DNA from: Terriglobia bacterium
GTDB taxonomy: Bacteria > Acidobacteriota > Terriglobia > JAJPHL01
NCBI GenBank assembly: GCA_021325275.1
Contig: JAJPHL010000053.1
Location: 1-48,658, forward strand
DNA length: 48,658 nt
Direction of reading: 5' to 3'
The stretch's first letter is position 1. Each line of letters opens with the position of its first letter. The position numbers and the translations under genes are program-made. Shown piece by piece: positions 34,417 through 41,969 of the stretch. The notes beneath the pieces were generated by a model. That model did no database searches. It saw only the letters and a program-made list of their open reading frames with translations, and was not told the origin of the DNA.

Positions 34417-36750
34417 TCAATGATGTTGGACGCCGTTCAACCGGCATGCCTTGTCTTCATCGACGCCTTCGGGGATCGTCCGCACCAACTGCATCATGCC
34501 TCGATCCTCGTGGGCAAGAATGTGGCAGTGCAACACATAGGTTCCTGTGAAGTCGTCAAACACCTGGCGAATCACTACGTAGCCGCAATTGCTGAGCTTT
34601 GACGGGTTGGTCGGGTCGCAGGACGAAGTGGTTAGCGAAGCGGGGATATTTACGGTATCGGACCAAATCGGCGGCCCTTGCGGTTTCCACACTTTCAAGT
34701 TGGCGCCGTCCGGGGAATAGTTGATCTCGCGGATTTGGAATGGATTGATGTGGATGTGAAACGGATGCACTTGATTGGTTGCGGCACTGTTGTTCACAAG
34801 CGTCCAGTCCCAGCGTGAATTGACCCGCTGGCACTGGTCGACCTTGGAATCCGGGCTGACCGGCTTTCCGTCCGGCGTGAGCGAGAATCGATGCGCGTCG
34901 ATGGTGAACTGCGGCGGCGTGGGCGGACCACCGGGCCCTCTGGTGGAAGAAAAGGTCAACGTCCGCTTATTCGTCCCTGGATCGGGAATCGGATTCTTGA
35001 GGTAGTCCGGCATCACCGGGTACGCGCTCTTGTCACCTGCGGCGAAGAAATGCATGTTTTGCGCCGCCCCGGCGACGTTGATGGTCAGGACAATGAACGG
35101 CATTCCGAGCGGCGTTGGTGGGGTTGGCGGCGTTGGTGTCAGGTTAACGGGTCCGATGTCGCCGGAGATCTGGAGTCGCGTGGTTCCCGCGGCGGCCGGC
35201 GCCTTGACCAAGATGTCGGCCCGGTTTCCGGCGGCCAGCGTCAATCCGGGCGGCGCGTTCGCCGCCGGAATCCCCGACGGAACCGGTGTGACGGTAATGT
35301 CGCCGGACGTGCCCGGAAAGAACGGCTGCACCGTTTGATGTTCCCAACTCGCGGCGGTGATCGAGTGCGGGAAGAAGGGTTGCAACGCATAGTTTTCCCA
35401 ACTGAACTGGACGCCGTCGTATGCCACCTGCTTGATCTCGAAGCCCGCGGCGATCATCGACTGGAACAGCGTGTAATCCAATGTGCCCTTTTGGCCGCCG
35501 CCCATGGCGTTGACGAGCCGCCAAAGTTGAATCTCACCGGGCCGCATGGTGATCGTGGGGTTGAGCTTGCCGTTAATCAGCTTTTGATTGTTGCCGCCAT
35601 TCGGATTGTCGCCCGTGCCTGTGCCGATGCCGCTCTTCTCCAGATTCTGGCTGACAACAATCTGCTGAAAGACCATCACTTGCTCGGTGAGCTTTCCAGT
35701 AGGGCCGAGTTGCTTCTTGAAAAACGCGCGTAATTTGTCATCGTAATCGCCTTCGATGATCAGAGCGCCCGCGAGTCCGTTGAAAATATGCAAGGAAGTC
35801 GATCCGTGCTTGTGGGCGTGATACCAATGCGTGCCGGGCGACTGTCCGGCGTGCAAGCCGCCACCGTAGGCGGGCAGCTCAACTGAGTTGGGAAACGCAC
35901 CAACCACGAATTGCGGCCATTGTCCCGAACAGATCTGCGTTTTGTCCGCACTCCAGAGCGACTCCGGCGCCGGTCTTCCTGAATTCGTGGCTCGGTCGGC
36001 CTGCTGTTTGTCGTATTCTCCGACCAATCCCTTGGGCGGCAAGACAACCGTACTCGCGCCGCAGGTCGCCGCGATTTGCGTGTAGGTGTAGCCGAGTTGA
36101 GCCACTTGATAGTGGAGCGGCATGTCCTTCCAGTGTTGAGGAGGCTTGGGACGATTGAAGATCGCGTCGAAGTCCGCTTGAAAAGTGGACTGCTTTACAT
36201 TCTTGTTGGGAATCACCTGCATCAAAACGTTATCGCCCAGGCCGTCCGGATTGGTATGCGTGCCGTGAAAGTGGAGATTCGAGGTGCTGGAGCCGTGAAA
36301 GCAATCCGGAAATAGTTCCGATGTCTGCGGCGTTCCGCCACCCGTCGGCGGATATTGTCCCGATTGGTCGCAACTGCTCGACCCCGGTGCTTCTTCTCCA
36401 TCGGTCGTGTATTGGAAATGCGATTCGTCCACTTTGTTCAAGTACATGATGTCCATGCGTCCACCAACGCGCATCCTCAGCGTCGGCCCGGGAGCGACCG
36501 TAGCCGCATCGGGCACCGGCTTCGCTCCAACGACACCCAAGGGCCAACCTTGGAACATGCGCAACGGCGTGGTCTTGCTTCCATTGGGCACGCTTCGAGT
36601 GCCGTCACTGAGTTGAATGACCGCCTTTAGGTGACCGGCTTTGTGGACCAACTCGGGCGGATTCTGAAACGCTCCTTGCGCCCAAGCCGCGACCGAAAGC
36701 AACAGGGAAAATCCAACCGCTGAAACGATCCGAAATGCGCTGTGCATCAT
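34417..36750 (-). CDS. Multicopper oxidase 1 (Sec-exported)
   Basis: This 777-residue multicopper oxidase carries all four copper motifs: NLHFHGTH, THWYHAHKHG, HPFHIHINPFQ and VLHCHILAHEDRGMM; the last supplies the type-1 Cys and a Met axial ligand. A Sec signal peptide (FRIVSAVGFSLLLSVAAWAQ) follows the start. Two adjacent ATGs (36750, 36747) share one GAGG, and the second has better spacing. A longer frame to 36858 has no ribosome site. It is 50 nt downstream of a cupredoxin gene, repeating the order seen at 44762-41970. Its size and HCH motif fit laccase, bilirubin oxidase or CotA-like enzymes that oxidise phenols, bilirubin or metal ions with oxygen; the substrate is open. Confidence 0.9.
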   Translation of the reverse strand: MMHSAFRIVSAVGFSLLLSVAAWAQGAFQNPPELVHKAGHLKAVIQLSDGTRSVPNGSKTTPLRMFQGWPLGVVGAKPVPDAATVAPGPTLRMRVGGRMDIMYLNKVDESHFQYTTDGEEAPGSSSCDQSGQYPPTGGGTPQTSELFPDCFHGSSTSNLHFHGTHTNPDGLGDNVLMQVIPNKNVKQSTFQADFDAIFNRPKPPQHWKDMPLHYQVAQLGYTYTQIAATCGASTVVLPPKGLVGEYDKQQADRATNSGRPAPESLWSADKTQICSGQWPQFVVGAFPNSVELPAYGGGLHAGQSPGTHWYHAHKHGSTSLHIFNGLAGALIIEGDYDDKLRAFFKKQLGPTGKLTEQVMVFQQIVVSQNLEKSGIGTGTGDNPNGGNNQKLINGKLNPTITMRPGEIQLWRLVNAMGGGQKGTLDYTLFQSMIAAGFEIKQVAYDGVQFSWENYALQPFFPHSITAASWEHQTVQPFFPGTSGDITVTPVPSGIPAANAPPGLTLAAGNRADILVKAPAAAGTTRLQISGDIGPVNLTPTPPTPPTPLGMPFIVLTINVAGAAQNMHFFAAGDKSAYPVMPDYLKNPIPDPGTNKRTLTFSSTRGPGGPPTPPQFTIDAHRFSLTPDGKPVSPDSKVDQCQRVNSRWDWTLVNNSAATNQVHPFHIHINPFQIREINYSPDGANLKVWKPQGPPIWSDTVNIPASLTTSSCDPTNPSKLSNCGYVVIRQVFDDFTGTYVLHCHILAHEDRGMMQLVRTIPEGVDEDKACRLNGVQHH

Positions 36751-36800
36751 GTGGCCTCGATTCTTCTCAACCGGGAATGTCTGGCCCGGCCAAAATCGTC

Positions 36801-37394
36801 TTAGGAAATCGTGAGTAGATAGGTCTGCGTGATATTGTTTCCATCCGAATCGTCGCAAACGAAATCGAACGCATAGCTGCCGGCATCGTTCGGCCCTGGA
36901 GTTCCGCTCAGGACGGGTCCCTGCGCCGGACTGCTGATTCCAACCTTGAGGCTGAGCGGAAGGTTGGAGTTGGAAACGGTGTACGTGTAGTTCGGAACAC
37001 CTCCATTGATCAGACTCTGTTGGTAGGCGGTGCCGCGCGTGGCTGGGGGCAGTTGGTTTGGCAGAGGGTAAAAGTCGCCGTAAACCGTGATCGTGCCGCT
37101 TTCGCCTGCATGCAGACTACACGCATAGGTAACCGGAATTCCCTGGCCTTGCGGAATTGGGGCCGGGCCATTCGATCCATAGGTGGCCAAACCGGGCTGC
37201 AGCGAGCCGGAATTACTGTGCGGTCCCACCTGATAGGTCAAAGCTGGAACCGGATTGCCGGTTGAGAACACGGGGAAATGGGGTTGACCGTCCTCATTCT
37301 TCCAGAAAACCATTTCACTCAGGGTGCAGTTTATCGGCGTAAAAGAGGCGTTCGAAGCTCCGGGTGCTCGCGTGATCGTGACGTGGTCGGACAT
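36801..37394 (-). CDS. Cupredoxin-like protein with C-terminal Ig-like domain
   Basis: This is a 197-residue protein. Residues 1-110 are plastocyanin-like: VFWKNEDGQPHFPVF gives the first His, and VTYACSLHAGESG gives the Cys and second His. The usual axial Met three residues after that His is replaced by Glu. Residues 112-197 are a putative-Ig (He_PIG-like) domain: LPPATRGTAYQQSL, LPLSLKVG and AGSYAFDFVCDD. AGGAGG lies about 10 nt before the ATG. There is no signal peptide, odd for a cupredoxin. It pairs with multicopper oxidase 1 downstream, probably as electron donor or acceptor. Confidence 0.8.
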   Translation of the reverse strand: MSDHVTITRAPGASNASFTPINCTLSEMVFWKNEDGQPHFPVFSTGNPVPALTYQVGPHSNSGSLQPGLATYGSNGPAPIPQGQGIPVTYACSLHAGESGTITVYGDFYPLPNQLPPATRGTAYQQSLINGGVPNYTYTVSNSNLPLSLKVGISSPAQGPVLSGTPGPNDAGSYAFDFVCDDSDGNNITQTYLLTIS

Positions 37395-37441
37395 CTGGCA
37401 TGACCTCCTGGCGGCTCAAAGGCAAAAAACTCCGCGCGGCG

Positions 37442-37471
37442 ACATTACGAATAATTTACCGATGCTGTCAA
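37442..37471 (-). promoter_or_regulatory. Promoter of cupredoxin/multicopper oxidase 1 cassette
   Basis: A perfect TTGACA (37471-37466), 18-bp spacer, and TAATGT (37447-37442), ending about 47 nt before the ATG at 37394. The -10 box is weak, so an activator may help. Confidence 0.5.
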
Positions 37472-37702
37472 GTCGAAAATGTCGCGTTTCCGTTCGTTTA
37501 TTCACTACAACGTCGTGAAAAGGCATATTAGCGGATTTAGCCCTGGGGTCGCGCTCATCCTCGTTGGAGGCCAAAAATGTTGCATTACTAGATTGTCGGC
37601 GTTTGGTCTAGGTTATTGCTTCGTACGGTTGCCTCCTCTTCAGCAGCATCGAATTCCTTCAATTACCGATGAGGGTGTTCCTCTGGCTAGACAACTTTTC
37701 AC

Positions 37703-37733
37703 TTGACCCTGGAATCGCTCCAGGCCGGAGACT
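37703..37733 (+). promoter_or_regulatory. MerR-family operator-promoter
   Basis: TTGACC (-35, 37703-37708) and GAGACT (-10, 37728-37733) are 19 bp apart, the long spacer typical of MerR-activated promoters. Centred between them is a perfect inverted repeat CCTGGA-N5-TCCAGG (37708-37724). It lies 12 nt before the MerR gene start, so the regulator probably controls itself and the following gene. Confidence 0.85.
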
Positions 37734-37745
37734 GGAAGCGCTACG

Positions 37746-38294
37746 ATGATGAAGGTGGCACTAGCAGGCAAACCCCGGTTGCGGTCCGGCGACCTCGCAA
37801 AGATCGCCGGCGTCAGCGCCGACACGTTGCGTCACTATGAGCGCATCGGCGTATTGGCGAAACCGCAGCGCGCGGCTTCCGGGTATCGCGAGTACGCACC
37901 GGAGGCGATTGACCGCGTGAAAGTCATTCGCCGCGCGCTCACCATGGGTTTTTCGTTGAAGGAGTTGGCGCGCGTGTTCCACGTCCGCGAACGCGGCGGC
38001 GCACCTTGCCGCGAAGTTCGCGCGATGACCGCGGAAAAACTCGCGGCGCTCGATGGACGCATTCGGGAACTCGTCGCGTTGCGCGATCACATGACGGAAA
38101 TGCTCGGGCGGTGGGATCGCCAGCTTGCCGGAACTCCCGGCGGCGCGCGCGCCTATCTGCTCGATAGCTTGGCGAAGGCCCCTTCTCCCAACTCAGGAGA
38201 AAAAAATGAAGACAACCATAATGAAGACAACCACAGCGTTGGCGATTCTCGGCATTTGCCTCGGCGCGTCCGCGCAGTCCGACGCGCATCATGA
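37746..38294 (+). CDS. MerR-family transcriptional regulator
   Basis: This is a 182-residue protein. An N-terminal winged HTH (about 10-80) reads RSGDLAKIAGVSADTLRHYE, then SGYREYAPEAIDRVKVI and GFSLKELARVF. A long dimerisation helix follows. One Cys (APCREV) matches the first metal-ligand position of ZntR/CueR-type sensors, but the C-terminal Cys-rich metal loop is replaced by TPGGARAYLLDSL without Cys or His. The last ~30 residues overlap the next gene by 89 nt in another frame and look unconserved. Adjacent ATGs at 37746 and 37749 follow a GGAAG. Metal sensing is possible but the usual binding site is incomplete. Confidence 0.88.
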   Translation: MMKVALAGKPRLRSGDLAKIAGVSADTLRHYERIGVLAKPQRAASGYREYAPEAIDRVKVIRRALTMGFSLKELARVFHVRERGGAPCREVRAMTAEKLAALDGRIRELVALRDHMTEMLGRWDRQLAGTPGGARAYLLDSLAKAPSPNSGEKNEDNHNEDNHSVGDSRHLPRRVRAVRRAS

Positions 38295-38703
38295 CCAAGT
38301 AAACAAGAACGGCGACCACGTGATGGGCTTCTCGCATGAGAAGACCACGCATCATTTCTATCTTTACCCCGATGGCGGCGCGATCCAGGTGGAGGCCAAC
38401 GATCCGCACGACGCCGAAAGCCGCGACCAGATACACGCGCATCTTCCCCACATCGCGAAAATGTTCTCCGCCGGCGATTTTCAAGCGCCGATGCTGGTGC
38501 ACAGCAAGACGCCTCCGGGAGTGCCGGCGCTCGAGCGGCTGAAAGATCAAGTGAAGTACACCTACGAGGAGTTGCCGAAAGGCGGCCGCGTGAGAATCGT
38601 CACGCCGAATAAGGAAGCCCTCGACGCGGTCTACGCCTTCTTGCGTTTTCAGATTGAAGACCACAAGACGGGCGACTCGACGAAAGTCGGCAAGCCGGAG
38701 TAA
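38206..38703 (+). CDS. Small exported His-rich protein
   Basis: This 165-residue protein has a signal peptide (TTTALAILGICLGASAQS) and a mature region rich in His and Asp near its start (DAHHDQ, HEKTTHHFYLYPDGG), then EANDPHDAESRDQIHAHLPHIAKM and FSAGDFQAPML. It resembles a conserved hypothetical family I have seen next to metal-response genes in Acidobacteriota, without known function. The ATG at 38206 has AGGAGA 6 nt upstream. The first 12 nt of the gene, ATGAAGACAACC, are repeated at once at 38221, offering a second possible start. It lies 89 nt inside the MerR gene and is probably under the same operator. Its stop is 3 nt from the convergent receptor gene. Confidence 0.8.
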   Translation: MKTTIMKTTTALAILGICLGASAQSDAHHDQVNKNGDHVMGFSHEKTTHHFYLYPDGGAIQVEANDPHDAESRDQIHAHLPHIAKMFSAGDFQAPMLVHSKTPPGVPALERLKDQVKYTYEELPKGGRVRIVTPNKEALDAVYAFLRFQIEDHKTGDSTKVGKPE

Positions 38704-38706
38704 CGC

Positions 38707-41700
38707 TCAGAATTGCACGCGCAACGAAAATTGAATCAACCGTGGCCCGCCCATCGGTCCCGACGTCGTTCCGGCCTGCGTGGCCACGGCGGATCCAAGC
38801 GTTTGCGTGATTTTTCCAAAGCTGGCATCGCTGAGCGTCGCGTCCGGCAAAGCGAAATTCGTGTGGTTGAACAAATTGAAGAAATCGGCGCGGACGATGA
38901 GGCGCGTCTCCTCGCCGAGGCGCGCGGGAAGGCGAAGACTCTTCGCCATCGAGACGTCGAAGTTCGCCAGCCCCGGCCCGTAGTATTGATTGCGGCCCGA
39001 CGTTCCGTCTTGGCCCGCAAGATTTGTTGTGAACCACGCGGGATTGAATGCCGCGTCGGGATTGCCGTTGCTCTGCGGCAACGGCGCGGGATTCGTTAGC
39101 ATCGGCCGATTGCCAGGATTTGGACTAGCGCCGGCGTTCACCTGATTGAGTCCGCTGGTGTCCGGTCCGCCAGTAACGACGGTGAACGGCGTGCCCGTTT
39201 GGATCGTCGTGATGCCCGACAAGTTCCATCCCCACGGTAAATCGGCGCCGTAGTACGCGACGAAATGTTGGCGCACGTCGAAGGCCGACGGACCATGCTC
39301 CAAATAAATCCTGGTGCTGTCGATCGGCGCGCCGGGCTCGCCGGGCAGCATCCCGGATCCGAAATACGAGGAATTGTAATCCATTGATTTCGAGACAACG
39401 TACGATCCCCGCGCAAAAACACGGCGATGGCGATACCGCACCGTAAGAAGTCCGGAGTTGTAGTCCGAATTGCCAATCGATTTCGCGACCTGCGACTGCC
39501 CGAAAGAGTTGTACGGGAAAAATTGCTGGTTCGGAGCTTGCGTTCCTCGCAGAGCCGGGTTTTTTACCGAAACCGTGGGCTGGTTGACGTCGATGAACAT
39601 TCCCAAGCGATGTCCGGCGCTGCCTTCGTACGCCACTTCCACGGCCAGCGATCGCGTGATGGCGCGCTCGATCGCCAGATCGTATAGGTGCGCGTAAGCA
39701 TTGCGGAAGTGCGGATCGATGCCTTGGAACGTTGTGATTCCCACCGTGGGCGTGCCCGGCGCCTGCTTGTTGTAGTTGGATACCAGAGGCACATTCTGGT
39801 TGAACGCCAGCGACCATGCAAACGGTCCCGGCTGCGTGACGTTGGCCGTCTGCGACGTCTGCAAGTTTTGCGGCGGACCGAGCGCCATGGAAGCGGGCAC
39901 GTTGTTGAACAGTTCGTCGTAGGCAATCCGATAACCGCCGCGAATCACGGTCTTCGAACCGGGCGCATAGGCGAATCCAAACATGGGCGCGAAATTGTCA
40001 CGTTCAGGATAGACGCCGCTCGACGGCAGCGTGAACGGGGCACTCGTGTAGAAGATCGACGATGCGCCGGTCAGCGCTGGATTGATGTTCAAAAGCAGAC
40101 TCGTGCCTACGACCACAGGTCCGTAGCCAGGAACGAAATTGATCGCGTTATGATCGCTCACCGCCAGCGCCGACGGCAGCTCGTAGCGCAATCCGTACGT
40201 GATCTTGAAATTTTCCGTGACGCGAAACTCGTCCTGAAAGTAGCTCGACCACGGATCCCGCGTCCATTCGGTCTGCGTGCTTCCGGTGCGGAAAGTCGAA
40301 CTGGTCAGCAGACCCTTGGCGAAATTGGCGAAGCTCGCGAACATGATGGTGCCGCGCTCGGAGCGGTTCAGATAGCGGCTCATGTCTTCGCGGCGCACTT
40401 GCCAGCCCCACCGCAGCGTGTGACGTCCGCTCGCCGAGCGCCACGACATGTTGTAGTTTAGCTCGTACGTATCGGTCTGGCGGCCTTGCGGAAAATTCAT
40501 CTGCGTGCCGAGCATCGCGAATCCGCCGCCCACGACGATTTGCGGCAAGCCGGAATTTTGCGGATTCGCGGACGCGTGCACCACGCCGGGCAGCGGATTG
40601 CCGGCGGAATCGGTGAATAGCGTCGAGGCGTCGAAGCCGTTGTCCTGTGTCACGCGATTTTCCGAGCTCACCGAGTATCCGAAGCGCAGATCGCTGATCA
40701 ACGACGGCGTGAAGGTGTGCGATTCGTCCAGCATGACGGATCGCTGGCGGAACGGCCCACTGTTTCCTCCTATGATCGGCGTCGCGCCGCCGGCGAAACT
40801 CTCGCCCCAGTATCCGGTCCAGCGGCCGGAAAGCTGGTCTTTATCGTCGAGGCGATGGTCGATGCGAACGAGTCCCGTGGAATCGAAGTTTTGATTGCGC
40901 ACGTTGGCGATGTAGTTCGACGTTGTGCTGTTCGTGTTCGGCTGCGGCCAGAAAGCCAACAGCTTTTGCGAAATCGGATCGGTGACCGTGGCGCGTTGCG
41001 CGGCCGTCGGCACGAGCGTCGGCGTGACCGTCGGCGACTCCTGGCGGAAGCCTTCATAGGACGAGAAAAAAAACGTTCGCGCTCGCACGATGGGACCGCC
41101 CAGCGTCCCGCCATATTGATTCCGAACGATGGCAGCCTTTGTGCCGCCCAGTTTATTCGTGAAAAAGTCTGCGGCATTCAAAACCGTGTTGCGGAGATAC
41201 TCGAACGCGCTGCCGTGGAATTGGTCCGTTCCGCCTTTGGTGACAATATTCACTTGCGCGCCGGACGCGCGTCCGAATTCCGGCAGCGTGGCGCTTGTGT
41301 CCACGGCGAATTCTTGGATTGCATCGGTGATCCGCAAAAGATTGAGGGGTCCGCCGGTTTGCGTATCGACGTTGCTAATGCCGTCGAGCGCGTACATGTT
41401 CGATTGCGAACGAATGCCGCTGGAGACGAAACCGTTCCCCTGCGTGCCGGGAGCCGTCGCGGCGACGCCCGGAGTAAGCAGCGCCAAATCGAGATACTGG
41501 CGGCCGTTGAGGGGCAAATGCGCGATGGTGCGCTGGTCGATGACGCTGCTTTCGGTGGCGCGATCGGGTTCGATCAGCGGGGTGTTTGCGTGAACCTCGA
41601 TGGTCTCCGTGCGGTCGCCGACGGGCAATTCCGTATTCACGCGCGCCACTTGGTCGACTTCCACCACGACGTCGGGGACCGATACGCGCTTGAACTTCGG

Positions 41701-41949
41701 CGCCTCAAAGGTCAGCGTCCAGCGGCCGGGCGCGAGTTGTAGGAATTCGTACGCGCCGGTGCTGTCGGCGATGGCGGAGCGCCGCTCCTGCGTTCCTTGG
41801 CGGATCGCAGTGACCGCCGCGTTGGGAATCACGCTGTGAGACGCATCCGTTACCACGCCGCGCACTGCGCCGGTCGGCGACGCTTGCAGTAAGAGCCCAA
41901 ACAGCAGGATCGCGGCCGTGGCCGCGATCCTGTTTCGTGCGTCGAACAT
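38707..41949 (-). CDS. Large TonB-dependent receptor with carboxypeptidase-regulatory domain (Oar-like)
   Basis: This 1,080-residue outer-membrane protein is of the acidobacterial Oar/CarboxypepD type. It has a signal peptide (IAATAAILLFGLLLQ), a regulatory Ig-like domain about 28-110 (RGVVTDASHSVIPNAAVTA and TGAYEFLQLAPGRWTL), a plug about 115-300 (LPLNGRQYLDLALLTPGV and SNMYALDGISNVDTQTG, RASGAQVNIVTKGGTDQFHG), then a barrel ending SLRVQF. The start is placed at 41949, where GGGGAGA precedes ATG. A longer frame to 42168 reads through the multicopper oxidase gene antisense-like and is rejected. The start codon is 20 nt after multicopper oxidase 2, so cupredoxin, oxidase and receptor form one cassette. 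A near-perfect palindrome covers its signal-peptide codons. Confidence 0.92.
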   Translation of the reverse strand: MFDARNRIAATAAILLFGLLLQASPTGAVRGVVTDASHSVIPNAAVTAIRQGTQERRSAIADSTGAYEFLQLAPGRWTLTFEAPKFKRVSVPDVVVEVDQVARVNTELPVGDRTETIEVHANTPLIEPDRATESSVIDQRTIAHLPLNGRQYLDLALLTPGVAATAPGTQGNGFVSSGIRSQSNMYALDGISNVDTQTGGPLNLLRITDAIQEFAVDTSATLPEFGRASGAQVNIVTKGGTDQFHGSAFEYLRNTVLNAADFFTNKLGGTKAAIVRNQYGGTLGGPIVRARTFFFSSYEGFRQESPTVTPTLVPTAAQRATVTDPISQKLLAFWPQPNTNSTTSNYIANVRNQNFDSTGLVRIDHRLDDKDQLSGRWTGYWGESFAGGATPIIGGNSGPFRQRSVMLDESHTFTPSLISDLRFGYSVSSENRVTQDNGFDASTLFTDSAGNPLPGVVHASANPQNSGLPQIVVGGGFAMLGTQMNFPQGRQTDTYELNYNMSWRSASGRHTLRWGWQVRREDMSRYLNRSERGTIMFASFANFAKGLLTSSTFRTGSTQTEWTRDPWSSYFQDEFRVTENFKITYGLRYELPSALAVSDHNAINFVPGYGPVVVGTSLLLNINPALTGASSIFYTSAPFTLPSSGVYPERDNFAPMFGFAYAPGSKTVIRGGYRIAYDELFNNVPASMALGPPQNLQTSQTANVTQPGPFAWSLAFNQNVPLVSNYNKQAPGTPTVGITTFQGIDPHFRNAYAHLYDLAIERAITRSLAVEVAYEGSAGHRLGMFIDVNQPTVSVKNPALRGTQAPNQQFFPYNSFGQSQVAKSIGNSDYNSGLLTVRYRHRRVFARGSYVVSKSMDYNSSYFGSGMLPGEPGAPIDSTRIYLEHGPSAFDVRQHFVAYYGADLPWGWNLSGITTIQTGTPFTVVTGGPDTSGLNQVNAGASPNPGNRPMLTNPAPLPQSNGNPDAAFNPAWFTTNLAGQDGTSGRNQYYGPGLANFDVSMAKSLRLPARLGEETRLIVRADFFNLFNHTNFALPDATLSDASFGKITQTLGSAVATQAGTTSGPMGGPRLIQFSLRVQF
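41905..41932. repeat. 28-bp palindrome inside the receptor signal-peptide codons
   Basis: CAGGATCGCGGCC-GT-GGCCGCGATCCTG is a perfect 13-bp inverted repeat with a 2-nt centre. It starts about 17 nt after the receptor start codon and covers codons 6-15. In mRNA it would form a very stable hairpin right behind the initiation site. Confidence 0.8.
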
Positions 41950-41969
41950 GTGATCTCCCCGATGTCGAA

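Larger units (their letters stand above)
37395..37745. other. Divergent intergenic region between cupredoxin and MerR genes
   Basis: These 351 bp hold no convincing gene. The left end has a promoter facing the cupredoxin/oxidase cassette and the right end has the MerR-type operator, both listed separately. The middle (about 37480-37700) has no feature I can name. Confidence 0.6.
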
